Source of the DNA: an uncultured Paracoccaceae bacterium
GTDB lineage: Bacteria; Pseudomonadota; Alphaproteobacteria; Rhodobacterales; Rhodobacteraceae
Length of the DNA: 64,000 nucleotides
Direction: 5' to 3'
Assembly (NCBI GenBank): GCA_947499715.1
Contig: CANMPL010000006.1
Span: 124,001-188,000 of the forward strand
Below the pieces are notes generated by a model. The model did not search any database. It was not told the DNA's origin and worked only from the letters and a program-made list of their open reading frames with translations. The position numbers were made by a program, and so were the translations under genes. This document shows positions 41,896 to 50,975 of this stretch, one piece after another (the first letter of the stretch is position 1; each line of letters begins with the position of its first letter).

Positions 41896-42648
41896 ATGGG
41901 TCGTTTGGATGGAAAAGTCGCAGTCATAACCGGGGCTGCACAGGGGATTGGGTCATTGATGGCCAAGGCAATGGCGGATGAGGGTGCAACGGTGCTTGTC
42001 ACCGATGTGCAGGACACTGCCAACGCCGTGAAGGCGATCACGGATGATGGTGGCTCTGCGCAGGGTATGAAGGTTGACGTGACCAACAATGACGACCTCA
42101 AGGCGATGGTCGAAAAGGCCACCAGCATGGGCGGGTTGGACATCATGGTGAACAATGCGTCGATCTTTGCGACGCTCAAGCCCAAGCCGTTCTTTGAGAT
42201 CAGCGACGAGGAATTCGATACAATCATGCGCGTGAATGCGCGTGGCGTGCATCAGGTGATGCGGGCCATTGTGCCGACAATGATCAAGGGCGGTGGCGGC
42301 AAGGTTGTGAACATTGCCTCTGGGACGTTCTATTACGGACCGCCGGGATTGTCGCACTACACGGCATCCAAGGGGGCCGTGATGGCGCTGACGCGGTGCC
42401 ATGGGCGCGAGCTGGGCGACAAGAACATTCAGGTCAACGCCATCGCGCCTGGCCTGACTGAAAGCGAAGGTCTTGCGGCAAACGCGGACTTTGACCGGGC
42501 GCGTGGCCCGACCGTTGCATCAAGGTCGATCCAGCGCGAGATGCTGCCCGAAGATCTGATGGGGACCCTGCTTTATCTGGCGTCTTCCGACAGCAACTTT
42601 GTCACCGGTCAGACGCTGAACGTCGACGGCGGCAAGATCAACGTCTAA
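41896..42648 (+). CDS. SDR family oxidoreductase
   Basis: A 250-residue classical SDR. TGAAQGIG (about 12-19) binds the cofactor, NNAS replaces the usual NNAG, and catalytic Ser and Tyr-x3-Lys lie in IASGTFYYGPPGLSHYTASKGA, quoted as GLSHYTASKGA. Asp in VTDVQD favours NAD. It lies 14 bases after the GST gene with a CTGGAGGA ribosome site. An alcohol dehydrogenase step before the ALDH is the natural reading. A strong palindromic terminator follows its stop. Confidence 0.87.
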   Translation: MGRLDGKVAVITGAAQGIGSLMAKAMADEGATVLVTDVQDTANAVKAITDDGGSAQGMKVDVTNNDDLKAMVEKATSMGGLDIMVNNASIFATLKPKPFFEISDEEFDTIMRVNARGVHQVMRAIVPTMIKGGGGKVVNIASGTFYYGPPGLSHYTASKGAVMALTRCHGRELGDKNIQVNAIAPGLTESEGLAANADFDRARGPTVASRSIQREMLPEDLMGTLLYLASSDSNFVTGQTLNVDGGKINV

Positions 42649-42651
42649 GGA

Positions 42652-42677
42652 AAACTGGCCCGCGCGCGGGCCAGTTT
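42652..42677 (+). terminator. Perfect 26-bp palindrome after SDR gene
   Basis: AAACTGGCCCGCG is followed directly by its complement CGCGGGCCAGTTT, four bases after the SDR stop. It ends in TTT and should terminate transcription in both directions. Confidence 0.8.
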
Positions 42678-43042
42678 CGTCACGCGATGGAACAGGCTTG
42701 GGCGGGGCTTCTCCTCCCGGTCGTGCGCTTCTGTTCCGTCGCGTGCCTGACATCTTGCGCCAGCCGGCGGCCCAATCCAACGGATCCGGCCCGGTCAGGC
42801 CGGTTCCGTTGCGGCCGGGCAGGCAAGACAAAAGCAACGGCAACGATGCGATAACACGCATGTTGTTTTTCCTTGATATTAATGGCTTCGTTCAAACATG
42901 CCGTGTCTGTCGTGTGGGATGTAAAGCGCGGTGCCGGTCAATAAGCGCCAGTGGGTAAAGTCCAAAAGGGATCGTGATATTCCCTTCAACATGCACGGAA
43001 TCCAAGCATGACACGAAAGAAATCGGTGCCGGGTGGCGATGC
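42678..43042. other. Structured intergenic region without a gene
   Basis: CACGCGATGGAACAG (42681-42695) pairs with CTGTTCCGTCGCGTG (42731-42745) with one wobble, over a 35-base loop. AACGGATCCGGCC (42779-42791) pairs with GGCCGGTTCCGTT (42798-42810) with one mismatch over six bases. The remainder to 43042 shows nothing I recognise. The region could be a structured RNA, a folded transcript end or a remnant mobile element. Confidence 0.5.
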
Positions 43043-44737
43043 TTAGCCGGTTGGCGCCTGCCATGATATGGGCATCACGGGGGTCAGAGACAAAAGTGTG
43101 CGGGTGTAATCGGCTTGCGGGTTCGCATAGAGGGCCTCTGTGCTGCCAATTTCTTCGATCCGGCCATTGCGCAACACGGCTGTGTCGTCGGCCATTTGAC
43201 GCACCACTGCGAGGTTATGGCTGATGAACAGTATCGTGAGGCCGAACTTGGCTTGCAGGTCTTTCAGCAAGTTGAGGATTTCAGCCTGTATCGAGACATC
43301 CAGCGCCGAGGTCGGTTCGTCGCAGATCAGGAACCGGGGGCGCGCGAGCAGGGTTCGGGCCACAGCAATGCGCTGACGCTGCCCCCCGGAAAACTGGTGC
43401 GGATATTTGTCGATGGCGTCGGGGGCCATGCCGACAAGTTCGAGCATTGAGGCGGCAAGGCGGCGGCGGTCACTTGGGTCAGGCGTAAAGCCATAAAACC
43501 AAAGGGGTTCTGCCAGAATTGCGCCGATGGTTTGGCGTGAATTGAGGCTTGAATACGGGTCTTGGAACACCATCTGGATCAGTTGTCGCGAAGGGTGATG
43601 GCGGCTGCGGGATTTGCCGCCGGGCAGGGTGTCATCGCCCAATGTCATGGTGCCGCTACTGGGTGTCACCAGCCCGGTGATCGCCTTGGCGAGCGTCGAT
43701 TTGCCTGATCCGCTTTCCCCCACAAGGCCCATGATCGATGCGGGGCGGATATCAAAACTAATGTCGTGCAGGGCGACATATGGATCGGGCTTGCGCCAGA
43801 GCGAGGTGCGGGTGCCGGGAAAGCGCACGCAGAGGTTTGACAGCGAAAGACCAATAGGGTCTTGCTCTATCCCTTCGAGCAACCACGCCTCTGCCGCGTT
43901 GTCTTGGGTGATCGGGCCGGTGTCGGCCTCTTGCGGGACGCGAAAGCGGTCGATGCGGCGATCCAAAGGCGGGACGGCATCCATCAAGGCACGGGTATAG
44001 GGGTGCCGGGGCGCGCCAAGGACCTGCGCGGTTTCCCCGGTTTCCATGACTTTGCCATGGCGCATAACGGTCACCCGGTCGGCCACCTGCGCGATCACGC
44101 CGATGTCGTGGGTAATCAGCATAAAGGCGATCTTGCGGTCGCGTGCGAGCCTGCGGATCAGATCAAGGACTTGGCTTTGCACGGCCACATCAAGGGCGGT
44201 GGTTGGTTCATCTGCGATGATCAGTTCCGGGTCCGTGCAGATCGCAAGCGCGATGACGACGCGTTGGCGCATTCCGCCTGAAAACTGGTGTGGGTAAGAC
44301 TTGATCCGCGCCGCGGCGTTTTCGATCCCGATGTCTTCAAGCAGGTCAACAGCGCGCTTGAGCGCGGCGGCGTGGCTGACATCGGAGTGGGCTTGGATAG
44401 TTTCAACCAGCTGATCCTCGATCGTCATCAGCGGGTTGAGGCTGGTTTGCGGGTCTTGAAAGATCATCGAGATCCGGTCGCCCCGGATCGCATGGGCCTG
44501 ACCGTCAGAGAGGTCGCGCAGGTCGGTATCGCCCAAGGTGAGCGTGCCACCGGCGATGTATCCGGGTGTTTGCAAAAGCCCGATTACAGCCGCCCCAACG
44601 GTTGATTTGCCTGCGCCGCTTTCGCCGACCAAGCCGTGGATCTCTCCCGGTGCGATGGTCATGTCCACGTCTTCAATGGCGGTGAAATCGCCAAAACGAG
44701 AGGGGAATTTTACCGCGAGGTCTGTGATCGTCAGCAT
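43043..44737 (-). CDS. Dipeptide/oligopeptide-type ABC transporter, fused double ATP-binding protein
   Basis: A 564-residue protein of two ABC domains, as in GsiA or YejF, equal to DppD plus DppF. First domain: GLVGESGAGKSTVG, FSGGMRQRV, IADEPTTALDV. Second: GLVGESGSGKSTLAK, FSGGQRQRIAVART, CDEPTSALDV. Both ATP sites look intact. It is the last gene of a leftward four-gene operon and starts right where the permease gene ends. It powers import of a peptide or peptide-like solute. Confidence 0.93.
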   Translation of the reverse strand: MLTITDLAVKFPSRFGDFTAIEDVDMTIAPGEIHGLVGESGAGKSTVGAAVIGLLQTPGYIAGGTLTLGDTDLRDLSDGQAHAIRGDRISMIFQDPQTSLNPLMTIEDQLVETIQAHSDVSHAAALKRAVDLLEDIGIENAAARIKSYPHQFSGGMRQRVVIALAICTDPELIIADEPTTALDVAVQSQVLDLIRRLARDRKIAFMLITHDIGVIAQVADRVTVMRHGKVMETGETAQVLGAPRHPYTRALMDAVPPLDRRIDRFRVPQEADTGPITQDNAAEAWLLEGIEQDPIGLSLSNLCVRFPGTRTSLWRKPDPYVALHDISFDIRPASIMGLVGESGSGKSTLAKAITGLVTPSSGTMTLGDDTLPGGKSRSRHHPSRQLIQMVFQDPYSSLNSRQTIGAILAEPLWFYGFTPDPSDRRRLAASMLELVGMAPDAIDKYPHQFSGGQRQRIAVARTLLARPRFLICDEPTSALDVSIQAEILNLLKDLQAKFGLTILFISHNLAVVRQMADDTAVLRNGRIEEIGSTEALYANPQADYTRTLLSLTPVMPISWQAPTG

Positions 44738-45643
44738 CTACCGGAGCCTTGGGTTAAAGACGTCGCGCAGGAAGTCGCCCAGGATATTGATCGACACCAC
44801 AAGGGCCACAAGAAACAGGGTCGGGATCCACAAGATCCACCATTCGCCAGACAACAGAAACTGCATCCCGATGCGGATCAGGGTGCCGAGCGAAGGGCTG
44901 TCGGCGGGCAGGCCGATGCCGAGGAAGGACAGCGTCGCCTCGAGCAGGATCGCAGAGGCGAGATCAACGGTCATGATGACCAACAGGGGGCCGAGGATGT
45001 TGGGCAGGATGTGCACGAACATGACGCGTGATGGGCGCTGGCCCATCATGATCGCGGCTTGCACGTATTCCTTTTTCATCTGCACAAAGGTCGATGCGCG
45101 GGCGGTGCGGGCGAAGTTCACCCAAAGCGACAGGGCAATCGCCAGCGTCAGGACAGCGACGCGCAGGTCTTGCTGGATCGCGGCGGGAAGGATGCCACGG
45201 GCGATGCCGTCGATCAAAAGCGCCGTCAGGATCGCGGGCAAGGCGAGTTGCACATCCGCGATGCGCATGATGATCGCGTCAAATCGCCCGCCGTAGTAGC
45301 CCGCGGCAAGGCCAAGTCCGACACCAAGGACGGCGGCGATTGTGAGGGCGGCGATGCCGATGACAAGCGACAGGCGGGCCCCATAAAGGATCGATGAGAT
45401 CATATCGCGGCCCTGATCGTCGGTGCCGAGCAGGTATTTTGGGTTCGCTCCGTCTTCCCATGCTGGGGGTAGCAGCCCGTCAAACAGGCTAAAGGACGCG
45501 AGGTCGTAGGGGTTCACCAGCGCAATCCATGGGGCGAAGACCGCACCAATCAGGATGAGTGCGGCGACCAACGCGGCAATCATTGCAGCGGGGGAGTGAA
45601 CGAAGAGCCATAAGCCTTCGTAGCGTTTGAGGAATGCGATCAT
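44738..45643 (-). CDS. ABC transporter permease, DppC-like
   Basis: A 301-residue permease with an N-terminal span (about 17-38) and five more. The EAA loop is at about 190-215 (RTARASTFVQMKKEYVQAAIMMG, quoted as EYVQAAIMMGQ). LGTDDQGRDMISSILYGARLSLVIG is the DppC/OppC hallmark, quoted here as GTDDQGRDMISSILYGAR. Stop and start are packed tightly against the ATPase gene, and it overlaps the DppB-like gene upstream by four bases. Confidence 0.92.
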   Translation of the reverse strand: MIAFLKRYEGLWLFVHSPAAMIAALVAALILIGAVFAPWIALVNPYDLASFSLFDGLLPPAWEDGANPKYLLGTDDQGRDMISSILYGARLSLVIGIAALTIAAVLGVGLGLAAGYYGGRFDAIIMRIADVQLALPAILTALLIDGIARGILPAAIQQDLRVAVLTLAIALSLWVNFARTARASTFVQMKKEYVQAAIMMGQRPSRVMFVHILPNILGPLLVIMTVDLASAILLEATLSFLGIGLPADSPSLGTLIRIGMQFLLSGEWWILWIPTLFLVALVVSINILGDFLRDVFNPRLR

Positions 45644-46614
45644 GTGACGTCACTCACCCGTAATCGCGGGTCGATGGCAACGTAAAGCAGGTCGACGATC
45701 AGGTTCACAAGCACGAAGAAAAACGCGATGACCACGAGGTAGACGCCCATGACCGGGATGTCGACAAACCGGATGGATTCCAGAAACAGCAGGCCCATGC
45801 CGGGCCACTGAAACACGCTTTCAGTGACGATTGAAAAGGCAATCACACCGCCAAACTGCAACCCGATGATGGTGATCACCGGGACCATGGTATTGGCCAG
45901 CGCGTGTTTGTAATGGAGCCGCCGCATAGGCACGCCGCGCGCCATGCCAAAGCGGATATAATCTGACCGCATGACCTCCATCATCTCGGCCCGCACAAGG
46001 CGCATGGTCAGGGTCAACTGGTAGACACCAAGCGTAATCGCAGGCAGCAACAGCGCGCGCCAGCCTTCGATGGTGAACAGCGAGCTTTCCCAACCGCCAA
46101 TCTGCACCGTGCCGCCGCGCCCAAATGTCGGCAACCAGCCCAGCTGCACCCCAAAGATGAAAATCAACATGATCCCGATGACAAACGTGGGGATCGACAC
46201 CCCCACAAGCGTGGTCATCAATATCGCCTGCGTGGCAATCCCGCGTGGTCGCAACGCCGTATAAACCCCCGTCGGGATTCCCACGACCAGCGAGATAATC
46301 AGCGCCACAACCCCCAATTCCAGCGTCGCGGGAATGCGGGTGGCAATCATCTCGGCCACGGGCTGTCGGGTGCGATAGGAAAACCCGAAATCCCCTTGCA
46401 ACAGATCACCGGTAAACCGCGCAAACTGATAGACAAACGGATCATTCAGACCCAGTTCATCGCGCAACCGCTCCTGATCTTCGACCGAAGTTTCAACCCC
46501 CGTCATCTGGCTGATCGGATCACCGACAAACCGGAACAGGGAAAACGCCAGAAAGGCGACGGCCAGCATCACAAAGACTGATTGGATCAGTCGTTTCAGG
46601 ATGAAATAGGCCAT
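45640..46614 (-). CDS. ABC transporter permease, DppB-like
   Basis: A 324-residue permease with six spans, the first at about 10-30. GDPISQMTG and LGLNDPFVYQFARFTGDLLQGDFGFSYRTRQPV, quoted as GDLLQGDFGFSYRTRQPV, are the DppB/OppB signatures. The EAA loop is MMEVMRSDYIRFGMARGV, quoted from about 210. It forms the membrane pore with the DppC-like protein. The gene begins 23 bases after the binding-protein gene. Confidence 0.93.
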   Translation of the reverse strand: MAYFILKRLIQSVFVMLAVAFLAFSLFRFVGDPISQMTGVETSVEDQERLRDELGLNDPFVYQFARFTGDLLQGDFGFSYRTRQPVAEMIATRIPATLELGVVALIISLVVGIPTGVYTALRPRGIATQAILMTTLVGVSIPTFVIGIMLIFIFGVQLGWLPTFGRGGTVQIGGWESSLFTIEGWRALLLPAITLGVYQLTLTMRLVRAEMMEVMRSDYIRFGMARGVPMRRLHYKHALANTMVPVITIIGLQFGGVIAFSIVTESVFQWPGMGLLFLESIRFVDIPVMGVYLVVIAFFFVLVNLIVDLLYVAIDPRLRVSDVT

Positions 46615-46637
46615 CGCCGTCCTGCTTATTCAGCGCT

Positions 46638-48218
46638 TCAGTTCACTGTCACCCAGCGCAGCATAAAGAAGTTGTCGGCCCGCTGTGTCAGGTCAACATT
46701 GTCCTTGGCCGCCCAGATCAACGGCTGGGTATAAAGCGGGATATAGGCAACCTCTTCCTGCGTGATCGCCACCACCTCATCCACCAGCATCTGGCGCTTG
46801 GCCGGGTCGATTTCCTGCTGGATCATTGGCAGCAATTCATCAACGCGGGCGTTGGAATAGTTGCCAAAGTTCCACGACCCCAGCTTCTTTTCGTCGTCTT
46901 GGCTATGCATCAGGAAGCGGATTGGGTGCTCCATGTCAAAGGTGCCCGGCGACCAGCCCAGCAGATACATGTCAAAGTCATCTTCGCGCAGCTGTGGCCA
47001 GTAATCGCGCACCGGACCGGTGGACAATTCGGCGTTCAGACCAACGGCTGCAAACATGGATGCCGCCGCACGGCACAGAGCCTCATCGTTGATATAACGA
47101 TCATTGGGGCACTTCAGGCCAAAGGAAAACCCATCCGGGTAACCGGCTTCGGCCAAGAGTTCCTTGGCCCGGTCCGGGTTGTAATCAGGACGGCCTGTGT
47201 TCGCCTCTGAAAACCCGGAAATGCCCGCAGGCACCAACTGACTGGCCGGTGCAATCTTGCCCCGGAACAGCACCCGGTTGATCGACGCGATATCAATCGC
47301 ATGGGCCGCAGCAAGGCGCACGCGCGGGTCTGCAAACGGGTTGGCGTCAGTCACATCGGTGGAATAAAGCAGCGCGTCATGCTCATGGCCGAAGCCAAAC
47401 ATGATCACGCGGGTTTCTTCGCCTTCCAGCACCTTGAACCCGTCACGGCCTTCAACCTGTGCCACATCCTGCAACGGGATGGGCTGGATAAAATCGATCT
47501 CACCTGACAGCAGCGCGGCCAGCCCGGTGGCGGCGTTGCCAATGGGGGTAAAGACCGCCTCGGTCACGTTATGGGTTGCGTCATCCCACCAGCCCTCATG
47601 CGGGACCAGTGTGGTTTTGACACCCGGATCGCGGCTTGCCAGCGTAAAGGGGCCGGTGCCGTTGACGTTCATCGTGGCAAAGTTTTCCGCATCACGGGCG
47701 GGCAGGGCGGCGTCGTTGCCCTCGGCCCAATCCTTATCCAGGATCATGAAGTTGGCGATGCTGTCCGGGAACAGCGGGTTGGGCGCGGATGTGACGAAAT
47801 CAATAGTGAAATCATCGACCACCCGCACTTCGGATACGGGCGCAAACCATGACCGCACATCAGCCGCCTCGTTGCTGGCCCGCTCGTAGGAAAACATCAC
47901 GTCTTCTGCGGTAAAGGCGGATCCATCCTGAAAGGTCACGCCTTCGCGCAGGTTAAAGCGCCAGCCATTCTCGCCTGCCAGCGGTTCCCATGATGCGGCC
48001 AGCGATGGTTCGATGGACATATCCTGCCCGCGACGCACAAGACCCTCGTAGATATTGTTGAGGAATGACAGCACGGGGGCGGAGTTTACGGCATGTGGGT
48101 CCATCGTCTGCGGATCCGTCGTGGACGCCCAGCGGAGTGTTTCGGCCGAGACGTTGGATGCACATAGCATCAGCGTGCCAGCGGCCAGCGCAGTGTTTCG
48201 CAGGTTCAGTCGTGTCAT
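46638..48218 (-). CDS. ABC transporter substrate-binding protein, family 5 (DppA-like)
   Basis: A 526-residue periplasmic protein with a Sec signal (about 1-25, ending NVSA). Family features: TDPQTMDPHAVNSAPVLSFLNNIYEGLV, quoted as NNIYEGLVRRG; WRFNLREGVTFQDGSAFTAEDVMFSYER, quoted as GVTFQDGSAFTAEDV; and FADPRVRLAAAHAIDI. Members bind peptides, opines, nickel or glutathione. It is the first gene of the leftward operon. The ligand cannot be read from sequence. Confidence 0.92.
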   Translation of the reverse strand: MTRLNLRNTALAAGTLMLCASNVSAETLRWASTTDPQTMDPHAVNSAPVLSFLNNIYEGLVRRGQDMSIEPSLAASWEPLAGENGWRFNLREGVTFQDGSAFTAEDVMFSYERASNEAADVRSWFAPVSEVRVVDDFTIDFVTSAPNPLFPDSIANFMILDKDWAEGNDAALPARDAENFATMNVNGTGPFTLASRDPGVKTTLVPHEGWWDDATHNVTEAVFTPIGNAATGLAALLSGEIDFIQPIPLQDVAQVEGRDGFKVLEGEETRVIMFGFGHEHDALLYSTDVTDANPFADPRVRLAAAHAIDIASINRVLFRGKIAPASQLVPAGISGFSEANTGRPDYNPDRAKELLAEAGYPDGFSFGLKCPNDRYINDEALCRAAASMFAAVGLNAELSTGPVRDYWPQLREDDFDMYLLGWSPGTFDMEHPIRFLMHSQDDEKKLGSWNFGNYSNARVDELLPMIQQEIDPAKRQMLVDEVVAITQEEVAYIPLYTQPLIWAAKDNVDLTQRADNFFMLRWVTVN

Positions 48219-48535
48219 GATTACCCCTCCAGGATCAAATTCATCGACGACAGAGTGACTGTATATCGGGGCGCGTCAAGGCGAGCGGAGAAGAATACCA
48301 TGCACAGCCGCGGGAAGGGTCCTGCAATTGGCGAACTTGGATCTAAGCGCATAGGGTTCTGACGGCTCGGATCACATCTTTGAGAGGGTCGTCGCCGGAA
48401 TGATCAAAGATGCCACAGCGGAAGGGCGATCAGACCGAAGACACGTTGTTGGCAGAGACCAAACTGGTTATGCGGGGGGCCTTGAACGGATGGCGCATAT
48501 GATGGCCAGCAAATTGAACGAAGGCGCGATTGACG
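48219..48535. other. Divergent intergenic region with a possible gene remnant
   Basis: From 48355 to 48534 a rightward frame stays open for about 60 codons (GSDHIFERVVAGMIKDATAEG and onward) with protein-like composition. Its first ATG is at 48400 and it ends in TGA four bases before the kinase ATG. I do not recognise it; it could be a degraded 3-prime end of a gene or a very small gene. The 48219-48350 part probably holds the leftward transporter promoter. Confidence 0.35.
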
Positions 48536-49480
48536 ATGAACTCTGAATTTTCAACTTCTGTAGATGACGTGGCAAATCGGTTTGTGTCGATCGGTGAGTG
48601 TATGGTTGAAATGGCCCCGGCGGCAGCGGCGGACGAATTTCGGCTTGGCTATGCGGGGGATACGTTCAACACCGCGTGGTACGTCAAGATGCTCGCCCCT
48701 GATTGGGGATCTCGGTTTGTCAGCCGTGTGGGACGCGACAGCGTGTCGGACCGGATGCTTGCAATGATGGCGCAGTCGGGGATTGAAACGGAACATGTTG
48801 CGCGCGATGCGGATCGGTCGGTCGGGCTTTACCTGATTAGTCTGAAGGACGGTGAGCGCAGCTTTTCCTATTGGAGGGACGGTTCGGCAGCGCGTCGGCT
48901 GGCGGATGACAAGGCCATGCTGTCGAAGGCGATGGCAGGCGGTGACATCTTGTATTTCACCGGGATTACCATGGCTATTCTGGATGCCGCCGGGCGCGAC
49001 ACATTGATCGAGGTTTTGGGTAATGCGCGCGCAGCGGGGAAGAGGATCGTGTTTGATTCCAACCTGCGACCAAGGCTGTGGGGATCGACGCAAGAGATGA
49101 CCGCGAATGTCATGCGCGCTGCGGGGATCAGTGATGTCGTGCTGCCGTCTTATGATGATGAAGCGGATCATTTTGGCGATGCGGATATGGATGCGACGCT
49201 TGCGCGGTATCTGGATGCCGGTGCAGGCACCGTTGTTGTCAAAAACGGCGCGGGTGAAATTCAATACGCGCATCAAGGTGTGCGGGGTAAGGTGGTGCCA
49301 GCACCTGCGGCGGCAATCGTGGATACGACGTCGGCTGGTGACAGCTTTAACGCGGGCTTTGTTGTTGGGTTGCAGAAAACGGGCGATATTGAACGCGCGA
49401 TCAAAGCCGGTGCTGTGGTCGCGGGTCATGTTATTGGTCAAAAAGGTGCTTTGGTCCCTTTGCCGGTTGGATTGATCTAA
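48536..49480 (+). CDS. PfkB family sugar kinase, 2-keto-3-deoxygluconate kinase-like
   Basis: A 314-residue ribokinase-fold protein. GYAGDTFNTAWYVKML near 36-51 is the substrate motif of KdgK-type kinases, and DTTSAGDSFNAGFVVGL near 264-280 holds the catalytic Asp and anion hole. Arg-rich YWRDGSAARRL also matches KDG kinases. The product would be 2-keto-3-deoxy-6-phosphogluconate. ATG 48536 is close to a GAAGG sequence; a TTG at 48530 adds two residues. No Entner-Doudoroff partner is nearby, so its role next to a peptide transporter is unclear. Confidence 0.82.
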   Translation: MNSEFSTSVDDVANRFVSIGECMVEMAPAAAADEFRLGYAGDTFNTAWYVKMLAPDWGSRFVSRVGRDSVSDRMLAMMAQSGIETEHVARDADRSVGLYLISLKDGERSFSYWRDGSAARRLADDKAMLSKAMAGGDILYFTGITMAILDAAGRDTLIEVLGNARAAGKRIVFDSNLRPRLWGSTQEMTANVMRAAGISDVVLPSYDDEADHFGDADMDATLARYLDAGAGTVVVKNGAGEIQYAHQGVRGKVVPAPAAAIVDTTSAGDSFNAGFVVGLQKTGDIERAIKAGAVVAGHVIGQKGALVPLPVGLI

Positions 49481-49572
49481 ACTGGTTTGATTCCGATTGG
49501 GTCGTCGTGCAGGGCTGTGAAGATACCGGCGTCCTCAGAATGGATGTCCCGGCAGGCAGTTTGCGTCAGTTT

Positions 49573-49600
49573 TTGCCGGTTTGGGATCCCAAGGCGGCAA
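49573..49600. promoter_or_regulatory. GGATCC palindrome, site 4, with extended symmetry
   Basis: The core TTGGGATCCCAA (49581-49592) is perfect, and outer arms TTGCCG (49573-49578) and CGGCAA (49595-49600) are also symmetric about the same centre, 49586.5. It lies 62 bp from site 5. This is the longest form of the operator in the window. Confidence 0.7.
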
Positions 49601-49642
49601 ATTGAGGGGTTTTGCGGCCATAAATTCAGAAAAGTCTTGACT

Positions 49643-49654
49643 ATGGGATCCCAT
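49643..49654. promoter_or_regulatory. GGATCC palindrome, site 5
   Basis: ATGGGATCCCAT, a perfect 12-bp palindrome directly after TTGACT. Its centre at 49648.5 is 62 bp from site 4. If TTGACT is a -35 box, binding here would cover the promoter spacer and repress the TRAP-sulfatase operon. Confidence 0.7.
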
Positions 49655-49845
49655 TTCACCCAATTTGACTTAGCGGAAACTCGTGCCTGAGCGTCATTCA
49701 CTATCGAAAAGGCGAAGCTGCGGTGTGGGCCGAAGCTTGTGGCGCCGAAGGACCCTTGCAACGACTCTGGGTGGGTCCTTAGAGTTTCATACATAGCGAG
49801 ATCGCGCTGGTAATGGCGCGTTAGGCGGCTTTTTGGGAGGAAAAC

Positions 49846-50892
49846 ATGCTCAGAATACTAAAAATGGCAGCAATTGCCGGGACGATGGCGACGACTGCAG
49901 CAGCGCAGGTAAATCTGACATCGAATACTGCTGGGGCAGGCACAACCGTGGCGCTGACAGCGACAGCGCTGGTGGAATATGCAAGCGAACGCGGCATTGC
50001 GAACATTCAGCTGAAAGATGGTCAGACCGGCACAAACTATTTCCAGCTTTTGGCGGAAGGAAAGATCGATATCGCGAACGGTCCCTTTATCCTGCCGTTC
50101 TTTATGTCACGCGGCGTGGGTCCGTATGCGAGCCTTGGCAAGGAAACGGGGGCAGAGCTTGGCGCGAATATCCAGCTGCTTTATCCTTACACACTCAGCG
50201 TTTTTACGCTCTACGCCTATGATGCCAAGGGGATTTCAGGATGGGATGACCTTGAGGGTCGCAAGATCTTGAACGGCCCGCCACGTGGTGGGGCTGTGAC
50301 GAATTCTCGTGGGTTGGTGCAATTGTTCGCAGGGCTTAAGCCCGACGAGGATTATGAAAGTGTGACGGTGAATTGGAACCAAGCTGCGGCGGTCGTGATT
50401 GACGGCACGGCAGATGCAGCTGTGATGCCAGTCATGTTTCCGGGCCCCCGGGTCACGCGGATAGGGGCGGGTGGTGCGATGACGATGTACTCGCTTCCGA
50501 AAGACACATACGAATCCGAGGCCGCACAAAAGTTGCTGAACAAGCCAGGGTCTGTCGCCTTCGAAATTCCGGTGTCCGAGGTCTTGGCCAGTCTTGGTGA
50601 CGGTTGGACAGTGGTATCAGAGGATGACACATTTCGTGGCATGGCCACGACAGGCGGTGATTTCGTCAACAAGAGTATGGACGAAGAAGTCGCTTATGGC
50701 CTGACCAAAGCACACATCGAAAACCTTGATAATATCAAGGCTTCGGCGCCGTTCATGGCGACACTGAATTTTGGTGTTCTGGATCCGGCGGTTGCCGGTT
50801 TGTGCGGGGCCAATGCCGTGAAGTTCCATCCCGGTTCTGTGCGCGCATGGGAAGAAGCTGGCTATGATGTGCCAGATTGCGCAAAGCCCTAA
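49846..50892 (+). CDS. TAXI-family TRAP transporter substrate-binding protein
   Basis: A 348-residue periplasmic protein with a Sec signal (about 1-21, ending TTAAAQ). The TAXI pattern is present: NTAGAGTTVALTATALVEYA at the N-domain, LYPYTLSVFTLYAYDAKGISGWDDLEGRKILNGPPRG, quoted as GWDDLEGRKILNGPPRG. The C-terminus ends in WEEAGYDVPDCAKP with a Cys. A strong TGGGAGGAA site precedes the ATG. It feeds the fused permease downstream. The ligand is probably an organic anion, and sulfate esters are suggested by the operon. Confidence 0.88.
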   Translation: MLRILKMAAIAGTMATTAAAQVNLTSNTAGAGTTVALTATALVEYASERGIANIQLKDGQTGTNYFQLLAEGKIDIANGPFILPFFMSRGVGPYASLGKETGAELGANIQLLYPYTLSVFTLYAYDAKGISGWDDLEGRKILNGPPRGGAVTNSRGLVQLFAGLKPDEDYESVTVNWNQAAAVVIDGTADAAVMPVMFPGPRVTRIGAGGAMTMYSLPKDTYESEAAQKLLNKPGSVAFEIPVSEVLASLGDGWTVVSEDDTFRGMATTGGDFVNKSMDEEVAYGLTKAHIENLDNIKASAPFMATLNFGVLDPAVAGLCGANAVKFHPGSVRAWEEAGYDVPDCAKP

Positions 50893-50975
50893 GTCAATCT
50901 CGCGGGCCGGTGTGTTGCATCGGCCTACGCACGATTTGAATTTCCCGCGGCCAGATAGAGGCAAAGTGTTCTGTC

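Larger units (their letters stand above)
49481..49845. other. Control region before the TRAP-sulfatase operon, no gene
   Basis: Two GGATCC palindromes (listed separately) lie in the first half. AAGGACCC (49748-49755) pairs with GGGTCCTT (49773-49780) over 17 bases, a leader hairpin 65 bases before the binding-protein start. TTGACT just before the second palindrome could be a -35 element, but no matching -10 is obvious. Short frames here look accidental. Confidence 0.5.

Noticed and set aside
42652-42830. Insertion sequence or MITE
   Set aside because: No terminal repeats with flanking target duplications and no transposase were found; kept only as a structured region.
48551-49441. Leftward open frame of 296 codons
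   Set aside because: It is antisense to the sugar kinase gene, has no ribosome site and no domain.
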